Notes under the pieces: model-generated
The model's database searches: none
What the model was told of the DNA's origin: nothing
The model's input: only the letters and a program-made list of their open reading frames with translations
Translations under genes and position numbers: made by a program
NCBI GenBank assembly: GCA_964625145.1
Contig: CAZVAQ010000002.1
Coordinates: 3,834-67,833 of the forward strand
From: CAYTRP01 sp964625145
GTDB lineage: Bacteria; Sumerlaeota; Sumerlaeia; SLMS01; JAHLLQ01
Length of the DNA stretch: 64,000 nt
Direction: 5' to 3'
Part shown: positions 1 to 8,149 of the stretch, one piece after another
Layout: each line of letters begins with the position of its first letter
Numbering within the stretch: position 1 is the stretch's first letter

Positions 1-840
1 GCTGTGGCTGTGGCCAAGGCCGCCGCCCGCGAGGATCTCGTAGGACACGATCCGCCCGTCCTTCGTCTCCGCGACGACGCCGATGTCCTGGGTGTACACG
101 TCGATGGAGTTGTCGAAGTCCGTCGCGAAGCCGATCTTGAACTTCCGCGGAAGGTACTGCTTCTTGTACAGCGGATCGACGAAGTCCTTGTCGCCGTGCG
201 TGTCCTTCGCGAAGACGACGCTGCCGTCGTCCTGCACGCGCACGCGCTCGTCATCGAGCCACAGCTCGTAGTAGGCCTTCGACGCGGGGAGGAACTTCTC
301 GAATGCCTGGTAGGCAAAGCCGAGCAGCTCGCCCGCCAGGTCCTTGTATTCCTCCGCGATGTCCGCCACCGGGCAGCCCATCACATTGCGGACGACGTCG
401 CCGCACGCGCCCAGCGTGCTGATCTTCTGCAGGTGGTTCAGGTCGTGGATCAGGTTGCGCAAATTTCCCTTAAGCACGCCGTGGAACTGGAATCCCTGGC
501 GCGAGGTGATGCGCAGGTCGCCCTGCCCGTACTTGTCAGAAAGCTCATCGCACAGCAGGTACTGCTCCGGCGTGAACACGCCTCCGGGCGCCTTGGTGCG
601 CACCATCATGCAGTAGTCCTTCTCCATCTTCGCCTTGCGGCGTTCCGTGCGCACGTCGCGGTTGTCCTGCTGGTACGTACCGTGGTGCTTCAGCAGCTTG
701 GTCGTGTCGTCCTCGAAGAACGTCTTGTCATTCTGCAACTCATCGGCGATCGAGCCGTAGAGCCCGTTGCTCGCGATCTTGAGATGCTCGAGGGAGGAGA
801 GCTTCTGCTCTCCGCCGTTGTTCGTGTCACTGCTCGTCAT
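1..840 (-). CDS. cysI: Sulfite reductase hemoprotein subunit, N-terminal half (partial)
   Basis: This reading frame has no stop over 280 codons and runs off the left edge of the window. It starts at ATG 840..838. The translation matches the N-terminal half of the siroheme/4Fe-4S nitrite/sulfite reductase family: HHGTYQQDNRDVR near residues 40-52, GGVFTPEQYLLCDEL, then LRITSRQGFQFHGV, and GGGLGHSHS at the window edge, where CysI proteins have their GGGL motif. The cluster-binding cysteines lie in the missing C-terminal half, so activity cannot be checked. The family reduces sulfite to sulfide for cysteine synthesis; ferredoxin or NADPH as donor cannot be decided here. The start codon directly abuts the stop of the upstream aminotransferase (841-843), which suggests translational coupling. 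Assignment to sulfite rather than nitrite reductase is probable, not certain. Confidence 0.85.
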   Translation of the reverse strand, partial: MTSSDTNNGGEQKLSSLEHLKIASNGLYGSIADELQNDKTFFEDDTTKLLKHHGTYQQDNRDVRTERRKAKMEKDYCMMVRTKAPGGVFTPEQYLLCDELSDKYGQGDLRITSRQGFQFHGVLKGNLRNLIHDLNHLQKISTLGACGDVVRNVMGCPVADIAEEYKDLAGELLGFAYQAFEKFLPASKAYYELWLDDERVRVQDDGSVVFAKDTHGDKDFVDPLYKKQYLPRKFKIGFATDFDNSIDVYTQDIGVVAETKDGRIVSYEILAGGGLGHSHS

Positions 841-2085
841 TCAGGAACCTGCCTGTTGGAGTATTGCCTCGCGGGACTTTGCGGCGAACTCGGCAAATGC
901 CACGCGCAGCCGGCTCGCCCCTTCCTCGATGTCTTCCATCGAAATGCCAAGTGGCGGCAGGAAGCGCAGCACCCTCTCCGCCGTGCAATTGATCAACAAT
1001 CCATGATTGCGAGCGATGCCGACCACTTCCATGCCGGGAATCGTCAGCACCAAACCCTGCATCAGCCCCAGTCCCCTCACGCGCTCCACCAGATCCGGAT
1101 GCTCGCGCCGAAGATCCTCCAGCACTCCCCACAGCGCATTGCCCTTCGCGCCGACCTCCTTGAGAAAGCCGGGGTCAAACACGCGCTTGCATACCACCAA
1201 TCCGGCCGCGCACGCTACCGGGTTGCCGCCGAATGTCGTGCCATGTGTCCCCTGCACCAGATGCTGCGCGTACTTGTCCGTCATCAGGATCGCCCCCAGG
1301 GGCAACCCACCACCCAAAGCCTTTGCCAGCGGCACGATGTCCGGCCGCACACTGAAATGCTGGAATGCAAACGCGCGCGCCGTGCGCCCCATCCCGCACT
1401 GGATCTCATCCAGTATCAGCGCCGCTCCCACGCGATCGCAACGCTCGCGCAACCCCGCGAGGAATTCCGCCGTGCACGGAACGATGCCGCCCTCGCCCTG
1501 CACCGTCTCAACAAGCACCGCCGCAAACGAATCATCCAGCACCGAATCCACACTGGACAGGTCATTCAAATCAGCGAACTCAAAACCCTCGCACAGCGGA
1601 TCGAAACCCTGCCGGACCTTGGGCGAAGCCGTGGCGCTCATGGCCGCATAGGTGCGGCCGTGAAAGCTTCCCCGAAAACTCAGGATTCTGTGATGCCCGG
1701 GACCCTTTGTCTTCAGGGCTGCCAGCCGCGCCAGCTTGATGGCGCCTTCCGTGGCTTCCGCGCCGCTGTTCGCAAAGAAGACCTTGTCGAGTCCGCTCGC
1801 GGCGACCAGGCGCTCCGCCAACTCCACCTGCGGCTCGATGACGAAGACATTTGAGCAATGTGTCAGCTTGGCAGCCTGTGCCGCGATGGCCGCCGTCACC
1901 TCCGGATCACAATGACCCAGGGCGTTGACGGCGATGCCGGACAGAAAATCGATATACTCGCGGCCCTCGGAGTCGCGGCATCGTGCTCCCTCACCGCTCA
2001 CGATGGCCACCTGACGGTTGCCGTAGTTCGGAGCGAGCACCGCGCTGGCGCGTTCGAGGAGATTGGTCATGGTTTCCACAGTCAT
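841..2085 (-). CDS. argD: Class III aminotransferase, acetylornithine aminotransferase-like
   Basis: A 414-residue PLP enzyme of fold type I. It shows FFANSGAEATEGAIKLAR (cofactor phosphate binding), SFHGRTYAAMSATA, the aspartate motif LILDEIQCGMGRT and the Schiff-base lysine in PLAKALGGGLPLGA. Length and motifs fit ArgD/AstC/GabT-type enzymes, and closest to ArgD, which makes N-acetylornithine in arginine synthesis. Substrate cannot be fixed from sequence. The start could also be the ATG five codons later (MTNLLERA); neither has a strong ribosome binding site. A short hairpin (2094-2108, arms CGGGCG/CGCCCG) lies just upstream of the start. The gene sits between a FemAB-like gene and cysI on the same strand and stops exactly where cysI starts. 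No other arginine gene is in the window. Confidence 0.85.
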   Translation of the reverse strand: MTVETMTNLLERASAVLAPNYGNRQVAIVSGEGARCRDSEGREYIDFLSGIAVNALGHCDPEVTAAIAAQAAKLTHCSNVFVIEPQVELAERLVAASGLDKVFFANSGAEATEGAIKLARLAALKTKGPGHHRILSFRGSFHGRTYAAMSATASPKVRQGFDPLCEGFEFADLNDLSSVDSVLDDSFAAVLVETVQGEGGIVPCTAEFLAGLRERCDRVGAALILDEIQCGMGRTARAFAFQHFSVRPDIVPLAKALGGGLPLGAILMTDKYAQHLVQGTHGTTFGGNPVACAAGLVVCKRVFDPGFLKEVGAKGNALWGVLEDLRREHPDLVERVRGLGLMQGLVLTIPGMEVVGIARNHGLLINCTAERVLRFLPPLGISMEDIEEGASRLRVAFAEFAAKSREAILQQAGS

Positions 2086-2187
2086 GATGTCATCGGGCGG
2101 ATCGCCCGGCGGGGGGAAGTAACGGCCTCGCGGCCTCTCGTCTCAAGGACTATTCTACGGCTCCTATGGAGAAAAAGGAATTCTCTC

Positions 2188-3174
2188 CTATCGGCGGAGC
2201 CATTGCCGGGCGCCTTCGGCCATCCGGCGCTTCCAACTCCGGTGCCGGGCCGCGATGAGCACTTCCAGCTCAGGCCCGAACCCGCGCTTGAATTGTGCGA
2301 CGCCCGGGGTGTTGGCGCCCACCCAATCGTAACACCGCGGCAACCCGCGCCGGTCGATTTCCTCCAGAATGGCCGTGTGGAGCAACGTCGGCGCCCCGGA
2401 GCCCAGCATCGCCGGGTCTGATGCCCCGGCCAAATAGTAGACCCGATGTCCGTCATATCCCACCAAGGCCATGGCCTCGGCCGGCTCGCCGATCCCCTTG
2501 GCCACGCGGACTTGGAAACCGCGGTCCTGGTCCTCCAACCACTTCCCCAGTCCGGCAAGATGCCCGGCCAGGCCGGCATCCAGCTCCTGCCGCCCGGCCA
2601 TGGACTTCCACATCCTTCGCAGACCGTCCGTGTCGCCTGCCGGTCGGACCTCCGCCTTCAACCCCAGCTCCAGCGCCTTGCGCTCCTGGCGCCGGGTGGA
2701 CGAACTCAGGCTCTGCCGCCATTCTCCTTCCCGCTCCCACCGCGACACATAGTTGTAATGAGGCCGCAGGTCCCACCCATTCCAGCCCAACGCCCGGGCA
2801 TCCACATCGCCCGGCGCGAAGATGATCTCCGCGAAATCCACAGACTTGGGAATCGCCGTCGAGACGACTTCCAGCACTTCACGCCATGCACGTTCGCGTT
2901 TTGACGCGTTGGGTTCGATCTGTGCCGCCGGATGGCGGACACCGCCAAAGCTGGCAAACAGCGGCGACAGCCATTCGGTCATGCCTCGCCGCGTGCGCTC
3001 CACAAATCCGCACGTCGCAATGACCTCCTCACGGCGCTTCACGACCAGGAACACCGGTTGCTGCGGCGGAGCGACCGCATTGCAGAAGCCGGGCAATTGA
3101 AGCAGGAATCCCGACTTGTCATCCGGCGACAAATCGGAAACCGCCCGAACAATTTCAACGGTCAACTCGCTCAC
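2188..3174 (-). CDS. FemAB/GNAT-like acyltransferase (BioF2-like)
   Basis: About 328 residues from GTG 3174, chosen because its GTGA overlaps the stop of the upstream thioredoxin gene (TGA 3173..3171). The middle contains SLSSSTRRQERKALELG, which resembles the 'rrn.rka.k.gl' segment of the FemAB/BioF2-like GNAT domain. The C-terminal part has YYLAGASDPAMLGSGAP followed by LLHTAILEEIDRRGL and GANTPGVAQFKRGFG, typical of the second GNAT half in this family. Relatives transfer aminoacyl or acyl groups during cell-envelope or exopolysaccharide synthesis; the substrate here is unknown. It has no signal peptide or membrane segment. It sits in the run dehydrogenase, UnbV, TlpA, this gene, argD, cysI, whose members overlap or nearly touch. 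Confidence 0.7.
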   Translation of the reverse strand: MSELTVEIVRAVSDLSPDDKSGFLLQLPGFCNAVAPPQQPVFLVVKRREEVIATCGFVERTRRGMTEWLSPLFASFGGVRHPAAQIEPNASKRERAWREVLEVVSTAIPKSVDFAEIIFAPGDVDARALGWNGWDLRPHYNYVSRWEREGEWRQSLSSSTRRQERKALELGLKAEVRPAGDTDGLRRMWKSMAGRQELDAGLAGHLAGLGKWLEDQDRGFQVRVAKGIGEPAEAMALVGYDGHRVYYLAGASDPAMLGSGAPTLLHTAILEEIDRRGLPRCYDWVGANTPGVAQFKRGFGPELEVLIAARHRSWKRRMAEGARQWLRR

Positions 3175-3743
3175 GAATTGAGCAACTCCCGCAGGTTGGA
3201 CTTCATCCCTTTGCTGTCCCAACCGGTGTAGGCGCCAACCTGTTTCAGCACGACCTCGCCTCGGCGGTTGATGACGTAGGTTGTCGGCACGACCGACACG
3301 TCCAACGGCGATGGTGGGGCACCGGATACGATTGCAGTGCGCAGTTCATACCCATGCGAGTCCAGATAGTCGACGACTGTTTGCGGGCTTTCCTGCAGTG
3401 AAACCGCAAGGACCTTCAGGCCCTCGTCTTCCATATCCTGATGCAGCCTGTTGATGGCGGGCTTTTCCACACGGCACGGCGGACACCACGTGGCCCAGAA
3501 GTTCAGCACCACAACCTCGCCACGGTAATCCGACAAGTCGATCAACTCCCCCGTGCGCGCGTCCGCAACAGTCCAGCGGAAATCCACCTGCGGACCATCC
3601 TCTGTGAAAGCCGGTACTGGTGGGAAGAACAGCCTGACCGCAAGAAAGCCGACCAGGAAGACGACCACGATGGCGAACCATCCGCCGCCGGACAGCCACG
3701 CCAGCAGCTTGTTCCTGGGGTTCTCTGTGGGTGATTCGCTCAC
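3171..3743 (-). CDS. TlpA/ResA-like membrane-anchored thioredoxin
   Basis: About 190 residues from GTG 3743, whose GTGA overlaps the stop of the preceding UnbV-domain gene. An N-terminal transmembrane segment (WFAIVVVFLVGFLAVRLFF, about residues 22-40) anchors a periplasmic thioredoxin fold. The redox site is VLNFWATWCPPCRVEKP (CPPC), and the cis-proline region is SVVPTTYVINRRGEVV. TlpA/ResA proteins reduce disulfides in exported proteins, for example during cytochrome c maturation or for CXXC-containing partners. No cytochrome maturation gene is in view. The four-base overlaps on both sides make co-translation with the UnbV and FemAB-like genes likely. Confidence 0.88.
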   Translation of the reverse strand: MSESPTENPRNKLLAWLSGGGWFAIVVVFLVGFLAVRLFFPPVPAFTEDGPQVDFRWTVADARTGELIDLSDYRGEVVVLNFWATWCPPCRVEKPAINRLHQDMEDEGLKVLAVSLQESPQTVVDYLDSHGYELRTAIVSGAPPSPLDVSVVPTTYVINRRGEVVLKQVGAYTGWDSKGMKSNLRELLNS

Positions 3744-5143
3744 TTCAGTTCCTCCGTGTGCCAAGCGCCCTTGCGCGGGCGGACGATGATGGACCGGTTG
3801 GCGGCGATGTTTTCACCCCGCCAGACCTGACCCGTCGTGTAGCGAATCTCGATCCGGCTGGCACGCTCCGCCTTGCCAAGACCAAAATGGGCAACCGGCT
3901 CCATCTGGCACAGATAACCGCTTCCACCATCGATGAAGCGAATCGTCGGGCGATCGTCACCTTCTGCAAACAGCGTGACCCGCGCGCCTATGGCCGGCGC
4001 GCCGTGCTCCGTCTGCGCATGCACGCGCAGCCAATGATTTCCGTTCGGCGTGTTCAGGAACAAGGCGTTTGGCATCGCCGCCATTTCACCATGGGAGATG
4101 AACAGGTCGAGGAATCCGTCTCCATTGATGTCGCCAACTGTCGCACCGGTTCCCAACCCATCGTGCAGCGCCAGCTCCCCCGCGTCAACTTCACGAAATG
4201 TCCCGTCGCCCTCGTTGTGAAACAGCCGATTCGGCTCCCCCATGTTGTTGAAGAACAGGTCTTCCCAGCCGTCATTGTCGTAATCGAATGCGATCACATT
4301 GCGCACACGCGATGGCCTGCCAAGAGCCCCCCGCGCCACGTTGCGGAATCGGCCGTCGGCTTGTTGCTGCATCAGGCGATTCGGTCCTTCCCAGTTCCCC
4401 CAACAGAAGTCAATCCGTCCGTCACGATCAAAGTCGAATGCCACCAGGCCGCGTGCGTGTTGGTCCGGATCGTCCAGCCCCATCACGCCGGCGTACTCCA
4501 TCCATCGGCCGTCTTCTTCGCGCCGGAACAACCGGTTCGCATCGTTCTCGTTCGCGGTGAAGATATCCATGCGGCCGGTGTTGAAGAAATCCTGCGCGAT
4601 AACCGAGCGCCCGCCGGTCACCTGGTTCAGCGCCAGCTCCGGCGCGATGTTGCGCAATTGCCCGTCGCGAATCACGAACAGGCGACAAGGCTCCGCATAG
4701 TTGCAGACATAGACACCCATGCATCCCGTGCCGTCGACATCCAGCCATGCGACCGATCGCCCCGCTCCAAAGTTGCTCGCTCGCGACTCCTCGAACAGGT
4801 CATGGAACCGCAACTTTCCATCATTGATCAGCAGCTTGTCCGGGTCCGACTCCGGCCCCATGAACGCGGTCGTGTTGAGCAGATAGACATCCAGCAGGCC
4901 ATTGCCGGTCATGTCCGCGCAGGCGACGCCGATGCCGTTGTTCGCCTCGTCCTGCAGTTCCGGCGGCGCGACATCCAGCAATTGATCGCCTTCCCAACGA
5001 TACAACCGGTTGGGCGCGTTCAAACCCACCACCAGGATCTCCGGCCGTCCATCGCCATCAAGATCCGCCATCACGCAGCCATAACTCAACTCTGCCGGAT
5101 TCGGCAGCAGCAAGCGGCTGTGATCCCTGAATGGTGATTTCAT
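3740..5143 (-). CDS. FG-GAP/VCBS repeat protein with ASPIC/UnbV C-terminal domain
   Basis: A 467-residue protein with repeated calcium-binding-like FG-GAP/VCBS signatures: ADLDGDGRPEILVV near residue 26, then ADMTGNGLLDVYLLN, LDVDGTGCMGVYVCN, QDFFNTGRMDIFTAN, FDFDRDGRIDFCWGN, FDYDNDGWEDLFFNN and GDINGDGFLDLFISH. These suggest a seven-bladed beta-propeller. The last ~100 residues (GARVTLFAEG, IRFIDGGSGYLCQMEP, HFGLGKA) match the ASPIC/UnbV module found with CRTAC1-like propellers. Such proteins are normally exported, yet no signal peptide is visible at MKSPFRDHSRLLLP. Either the start is wrong or this copy is cytoplasmic. The stop overlaps the TlpA-like GTG. The function is unknown; ligand binding is inferred from the family. 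Confidence 0.85.
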   Translation of the reverse strand: MKSPFRDHSRLLLPNPAELSYGCVMADLDGDGRPEILVVGLNAPNRLYRWEGDQLLDVAPPELQDEANNGIGVACADMTGNGLLDVYLLNTTAFMGPESDPDKLLINDGKLRFHDLFEESRASNFGAGRSVAWLDVDGTGCMGVYVCNYAEPCRLFVIRDGQLRNIAPELALNQVTGGRSVIAQDFFNTGRMDIFTANENDANRLFRREEDGRWMEYAGVMGLDDPDQHARGLVAFDFDRDGRIDFCWGNWEGPNRLMQQQADGRFRNVARGALGRPSRVRNVIAFDYDNDGWEDLFFNNMGEPNRLFHNEGDGTFREVDAGELALHDGLGTGATVGDINGDGFLDLFISHGEMAAMPNALFLNTPNGNHWLRVHAQTEHGAPAIGARVTLFAEGDDRPTIRFIDGGSGYLCQMEPVAHFGLGKAERASRIEIRYTTGQVWRGENIAANRSIIVRPRKGAWHTEELK

Positions 5144-5189
5144 GCTATTCCCGAAAGCGCGTCACTTCCAACCCGTTCATCCCCTCCCG

Positions 5190-6209
5190 TCACACCGACA
5201 ACACGGCCCCAAACAACGCCTCCGGCGTGCGGCGGATCTTCTCGTACAAGGCGGTGGCGCGCTCCAGCGGCGCGCGCTCGATGATCAGTGGCGAGATCTG
5301 CACCTTCCGCTCCGCCAACAGCGTCAGGAAATACAGCATGTTCTCGCGAATGGTCCACCGCACCTGCTGGCGAGGATAGTCAAACAATCCCTGCTCGAAA
5401 TGCGGATCGCCGTGTCCCGGTCCGGCACCGGCCACCACGCGCCATTGCAACTCCTTTGCGACGGCTTGCCGCGTTGGCGCTCCCAACGGAAATCCCGGTG
5501 CGATGCAAATTCGCCCGCCCGGCCTGAGCAGCAGCGATGCAAGAGCCATCGCCGTTGCTGGTGCATCCGATGTTAGCACCACCGCGTCGGCGCCTTGTCC
5601 ATGTGTCAAGGCGTCCACTTCCTTGACCAATGTCGCGCGATCCAGCGTCGCCACGTGGGGGAGGCCCACATTGCGCGCGCGAGTAAGCCGGCTCTCCGCC
5701 TCGTCCGCGAGCAAGGCTGTGATGCCCGCAGCCCTGGCCACCTGCGCCGAAACGATGCCCATCATGCCGGCACCAAAGACGAGAATGGATTCACCGAACG
5801 AGCAACCACTCTCCCGGATCATGTGAATCGCGGCGCCGCCCAATCCGGTGAAGGCGCCCTCCTCCTGGTTCACCTTCTTGGGCAACTCGACCACGAGGCT
5901 GGCTGGCACGCTGAGCTGCGTGGCATGATAGACATACGGATGCCCAAAGGCCGCCACGCGCAAACCCGTCTTCAGGTCGCGCACCTTCGGCCCCGATTCC
6001 TCCACGATGCCACTCACCATGCCGCCAATGGGCACGCCGTCCATGCCGGGCTGCAGACGGTCGGCCACCGTGGCGATCACTCCCAGCTCCTCGGGCAACC
6101 CCAAGGCACAGTGCGAGACCCGGATCTTGACGGTATTCTCTCCCAGTGGGGGAGCGTCCAGCTCCACCACGCGGGCTTCACCATCGCGATGCGCTATGAC
6201 TGCCTTCAT
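5190..6209 (-). CDS. Zinc-type medium-chain dehydrogenase/reductase
   Basis: A 339-residue MDR-superfamily enzyme. The N-terminal GroES-like part includes VKIRVSHCALGLPEELG and GMVSGIVEESG, and the Rossmann part has ILVFGAGMMGIVSAQVARAAG, a glycine-rich dinucleotide-binding loop. C-terminal segments (TSDAPATAMALASLLLRPGGRI, MLYFLTLLAERKVQISPLI) are typical of NAD(P)H-dependent alcohol or polyol dehydrogenases. The usual structural-zinc cysteine cluster is absent, so this may be a reductase lacking that lobe. The substrate is unknown. It is the first gene of the leftward unit and is divergent from the cyclo-ligase gene, with about 190 bases of shared upstream DNA. An AGGAG lies too far from the ATG to set the start; the start is supported by the canonical MKAVIAHRDG opening. 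Confidence 0.82.
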   Translation of the reverse strand: MKAVIAHRDGEARVVELDAPPLGENTVKIRVSHCALGLPEELGVIATVADRLQPGMDGVPIGGMVSGIVEESGPKVRDLKTGLRVAAFGHPYVYHATQLSVPASLVVELPKKVNQEEGAFTGLGGAAIHMIRESGCSFGESILVFGAGMMGIVSAQVARAAGITALLADEAESRLTRARNVGLPHVATLDRATLVKEVDALTHGQGADAVVLTSDAPATAMALASLLLRPGGRICIAPGFPLGAPTRQAVAKELQWRVVAGAGPGHGDPHFEQGLFDYPRQQVRWTIRENMLYFLTLLAERKVQISPLIIERAPLERATALYEKIRRTPEALFGAVLSV

Positions 6210-6399
6210 GCGGCAACCCCGGTCGGTGTATTCTCCTCCGCTGCGGAAGACTCAGCTTGGCCATGGATGCCCGCTGCGTAGGGTGGGGGCAAGCTGTCGT
6301 TGCCGAGCCCGCCATTTGCCGGGTGCGACAGATTTCCCCACACCCCCAGCGAGTGGATCAGAATTGCCCGCAATCCATACCATGGGGATCAATCTTGCC

Positions 6400-7020
6400 A
6401 TGACGACCGATCAGGTCAGTGCCGAAAAACATGCACTTCGCCTGCGCCTGCGGCGGGCTCGCAGCCGATTGACCCCCGGCGACCAGCTTCTAGCCGGTCT
6501 GACCCTCCAAAGGCGCCTACTGTCACTCTCTCCCCTTCATCGCCCCGGACTCCTCGCCGGCACGTTGCCCCACCGCGGGGAGATCGATGCGCGGCCGTTC
6601 CTCGAACAATGGCTCCGGTCGGGCTATCCGCTTGCACTGCCTCGAATCGATCCGGCCAGCGGCGAGATCGAACTCAGGCGCGTCAATGACCTGAAACAGA
6701 CAGCCCCCGGATTTCGCGGCATCCTAGAGCCTGATCCCTCCACATCCGAGCAAATTTCACCCGGCGCGGTCAGTTTTCTCCTGATCCCCGGACTGGCCTT
6801 CGACCCGTTGGGTTCACGGCTCGGACAGGGAGGAGGCCACTACGATAGGTTCTTGGAGCGGCTTGGCGACGAGCCCCTACGCATTGGCATCGCCCACGAT
6901 TTCCAGATTTTGCCCCGGATCCCCCATGTTCCGGGGCTTGACCACCCTATGGATTTCGTTGTGTCCCCCCACCGGGTCCTCCACTGTCGTCGGGCTTGGG
7001 GGCGATTGGCACCCTGTTAG
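6400..7020 (+). CDS. 5-formyltetrahydrofolate cyclo-ligase
   Basis: About 206 residues of the 5-FCL (MTHFS) family, which makes 5,10-methenyl-THF from 5-formyl-THF with ATP. The basic N-terminal helix LRLRLRRARSRL and the ATP-binding C-terminal motif LGQGGGHYDRFLERLG with LIPGLAFDPLG just before it are diagnostic. The in-frame ATG at 6382 (six codons earlier, MGINLAMTTD) is an equally possible start, as neither has a clear ribosome binding site. The length suits the family (180-210). It is the first gene rightward of the divergent dehydrogenase, and the ABC ATPase follows 103 bases later. The E. coli homologue is linked to 6S RNA; I see no 6S-like structure here. Confidence 0.88.
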   Translation: MTTDQVSAEKHALRLRLRRARSRLTPGDQLLAGLTLQRRLLSLSPLHRPGLLAGTLPHRGEIDARPFLEQWLRSGYPLALPRIDPASGEIELRRVNDLKQTAPGFRGILEPDPSTSEQISPGAVSFLLIPGLAFDPLGSRLGQGGGHYDRFLERLGDEPLRIGIAHDFQILPRIPHVPGLDHPMDFVVSPHRVLHCRRAWGRLAPC

Positions 7021-7123
7021 CTTTCGTAATATGTCAGGATGGACACCTAGCGCGGCCCGGCTGTGGACCAAAATCCCGGCCACGGCACGCGCCAACTCCA
7101 CTAACCGGAAGACCCCAAAACCG

Positions 7124-8146
7124 ATGGCACCCATCATCGAGATCGAGGGCCTCCGCAAGGTCTACGTACAGGACTTTATCGGGACCGAGCATGGCCGCCT
7201 CAAGATCCGCCTGAAAGACAGAAAACGCGTCGCTCTCCATGGACTGGACATGACGGTCGAGGAGGGCGAGATCTTCGGCCTCCTTGGTCCCAACGGCGCC
7301 GGCAAGACCACCACCATCAAGATCCTCATGGGTCTGCACTTCCAGACCGGCGGCACCGCCCGAATCATGGGCAAGCCGCTGGGCGACAACGAAGTGAAGG
7401 CCAAGATCGGATTCCTGCCTGAGAATCCCTTCTTCTACGACTACCTCACGGGCGAGGAGTTCCTCAACTTCTACGGCCAGCTCTATGGCATGAGCAGCGC
7501 CCAACGCAGCAAGCGCATCCCCGAGCTGCTCAAGCTGGTCGGCCTGACCAAGGCCGGGCATATTCCCCTTCGTGGTTATTCGAAGGGCATGCTCCAGCGC
7601 GCCGGCATCGCCCAGGCCCTGCTCAACGATCCCAAGCTGGTCGTCCTGGACGAGCCGCAGTCGGGCCTCGATCCATTTGGCCGCAAGGAGGTGCGCGACA
7701 TCATCCTGCGCCTCAAGGAAGAGGGAAAGACCGTCATGTTCTCCAGCCACATCCTCGGTGACGCCGAGATGGTGTGCGACCGCGTGGCGATCCTGCACCT
7801 GGGGCACCGCATCGCCCTCGGGCACTTGTCGGATCTGCTGTCCACCCGCATCGAGGAATACGAAGTCGCCATGAGCAATCCCAATCCGGATCTGCTGTCC
7901 CACGCGCAGAAGTCGGCAAGCAAGGTCATCCAGAGGCAGAAGGACATCCTCGCCGTCTTCAAGGACGAAAAGGCCGCCCATGATGTCGTGTCCCGCCTCA
8001 TGGCAGGGGAGGGCACGCTGCTTTCCTACACGCCTCGACGCGAGAGCCTGGAAGGCTACTTCATCCGCGAGATCGAGGGAAAGCGTGCGGCAGAGCAGGC
8101 GCAGGAAAAGTCCTCAGGGCAATCTGCCGCGAAGGGAGGTCGCTGA
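7124..8146 (+). CDS. ABC transporter ATP-binding protein
   Basis: A 340-residue ATPase starting at ATG 7124 (MAPIIEIEGLRKVYV). Walker A is GPNGAGKTTT (residues ~55-64), the signature is GYSKGMLQRAGIAQALL (~151), Walker B is KLVVLDEP (~171), followed by QSGLDP, and the switch histidine is SSHIL. The divergent D-loop EPQSGLDP and the CcmA/NatA-like C-terminal extension (residues ~235-340) fit drug/Na+ or ABC-2-type exporters. It lies three bases before the permease gene, so the two surely form one transporter. About 20 extra residues after the A-loop (DFIGTEHGRLKIRLKDRK) separate the first strand from the next. The cargo is unknown. Confidence 0.92.
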   Translation: MAPIIEIEGLRKVYVQDFIGTEHGRLKIRLKDRKRVALHGLDMTVEEGEIFGLLGPNGAGKTTTIKILMGLHFQTGGTARIMGKPLGDNEVKAKIGFLPENPFFYDYLTGEEFLNFYGQLYGMSSAQRSKRIPELLKLVGLTKAGHIPLRGYSKGMLQRAGIAQALLNDPKLVVLDEPQSGLDPFGRKEVRDIILRLKEEGKTVMFSSHILGDAEMVCDRVAILHLGHRIALGHLSDLLSTRIEEYEVAMSNPNPDLLSHAQKSASKVIQRQKDILAVFKDEKAAHDVVSRLMAGEGTLLSYTPRRESLEGYFIREIEGKRAAEQAQEKSSGQSAAKGGR

Positions 8147-8149
8147 AAC

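Noticed and set aside
4..1854. Long open frame on the plus strand over the left edge
   Set aside because: The minus-strand translation of the same DNA gives sulfite reductase and ArgD motifs; the plus frame has no recognisable motif and is a GC-rich shadow.
3731..5137. Open frame of 468 codons on the plus strand
   Set aside because: It lies opposite the FG-GAP/UnbV gene, whose repeats are clear on the minus strand; the plus frame is rich in random basic residues.
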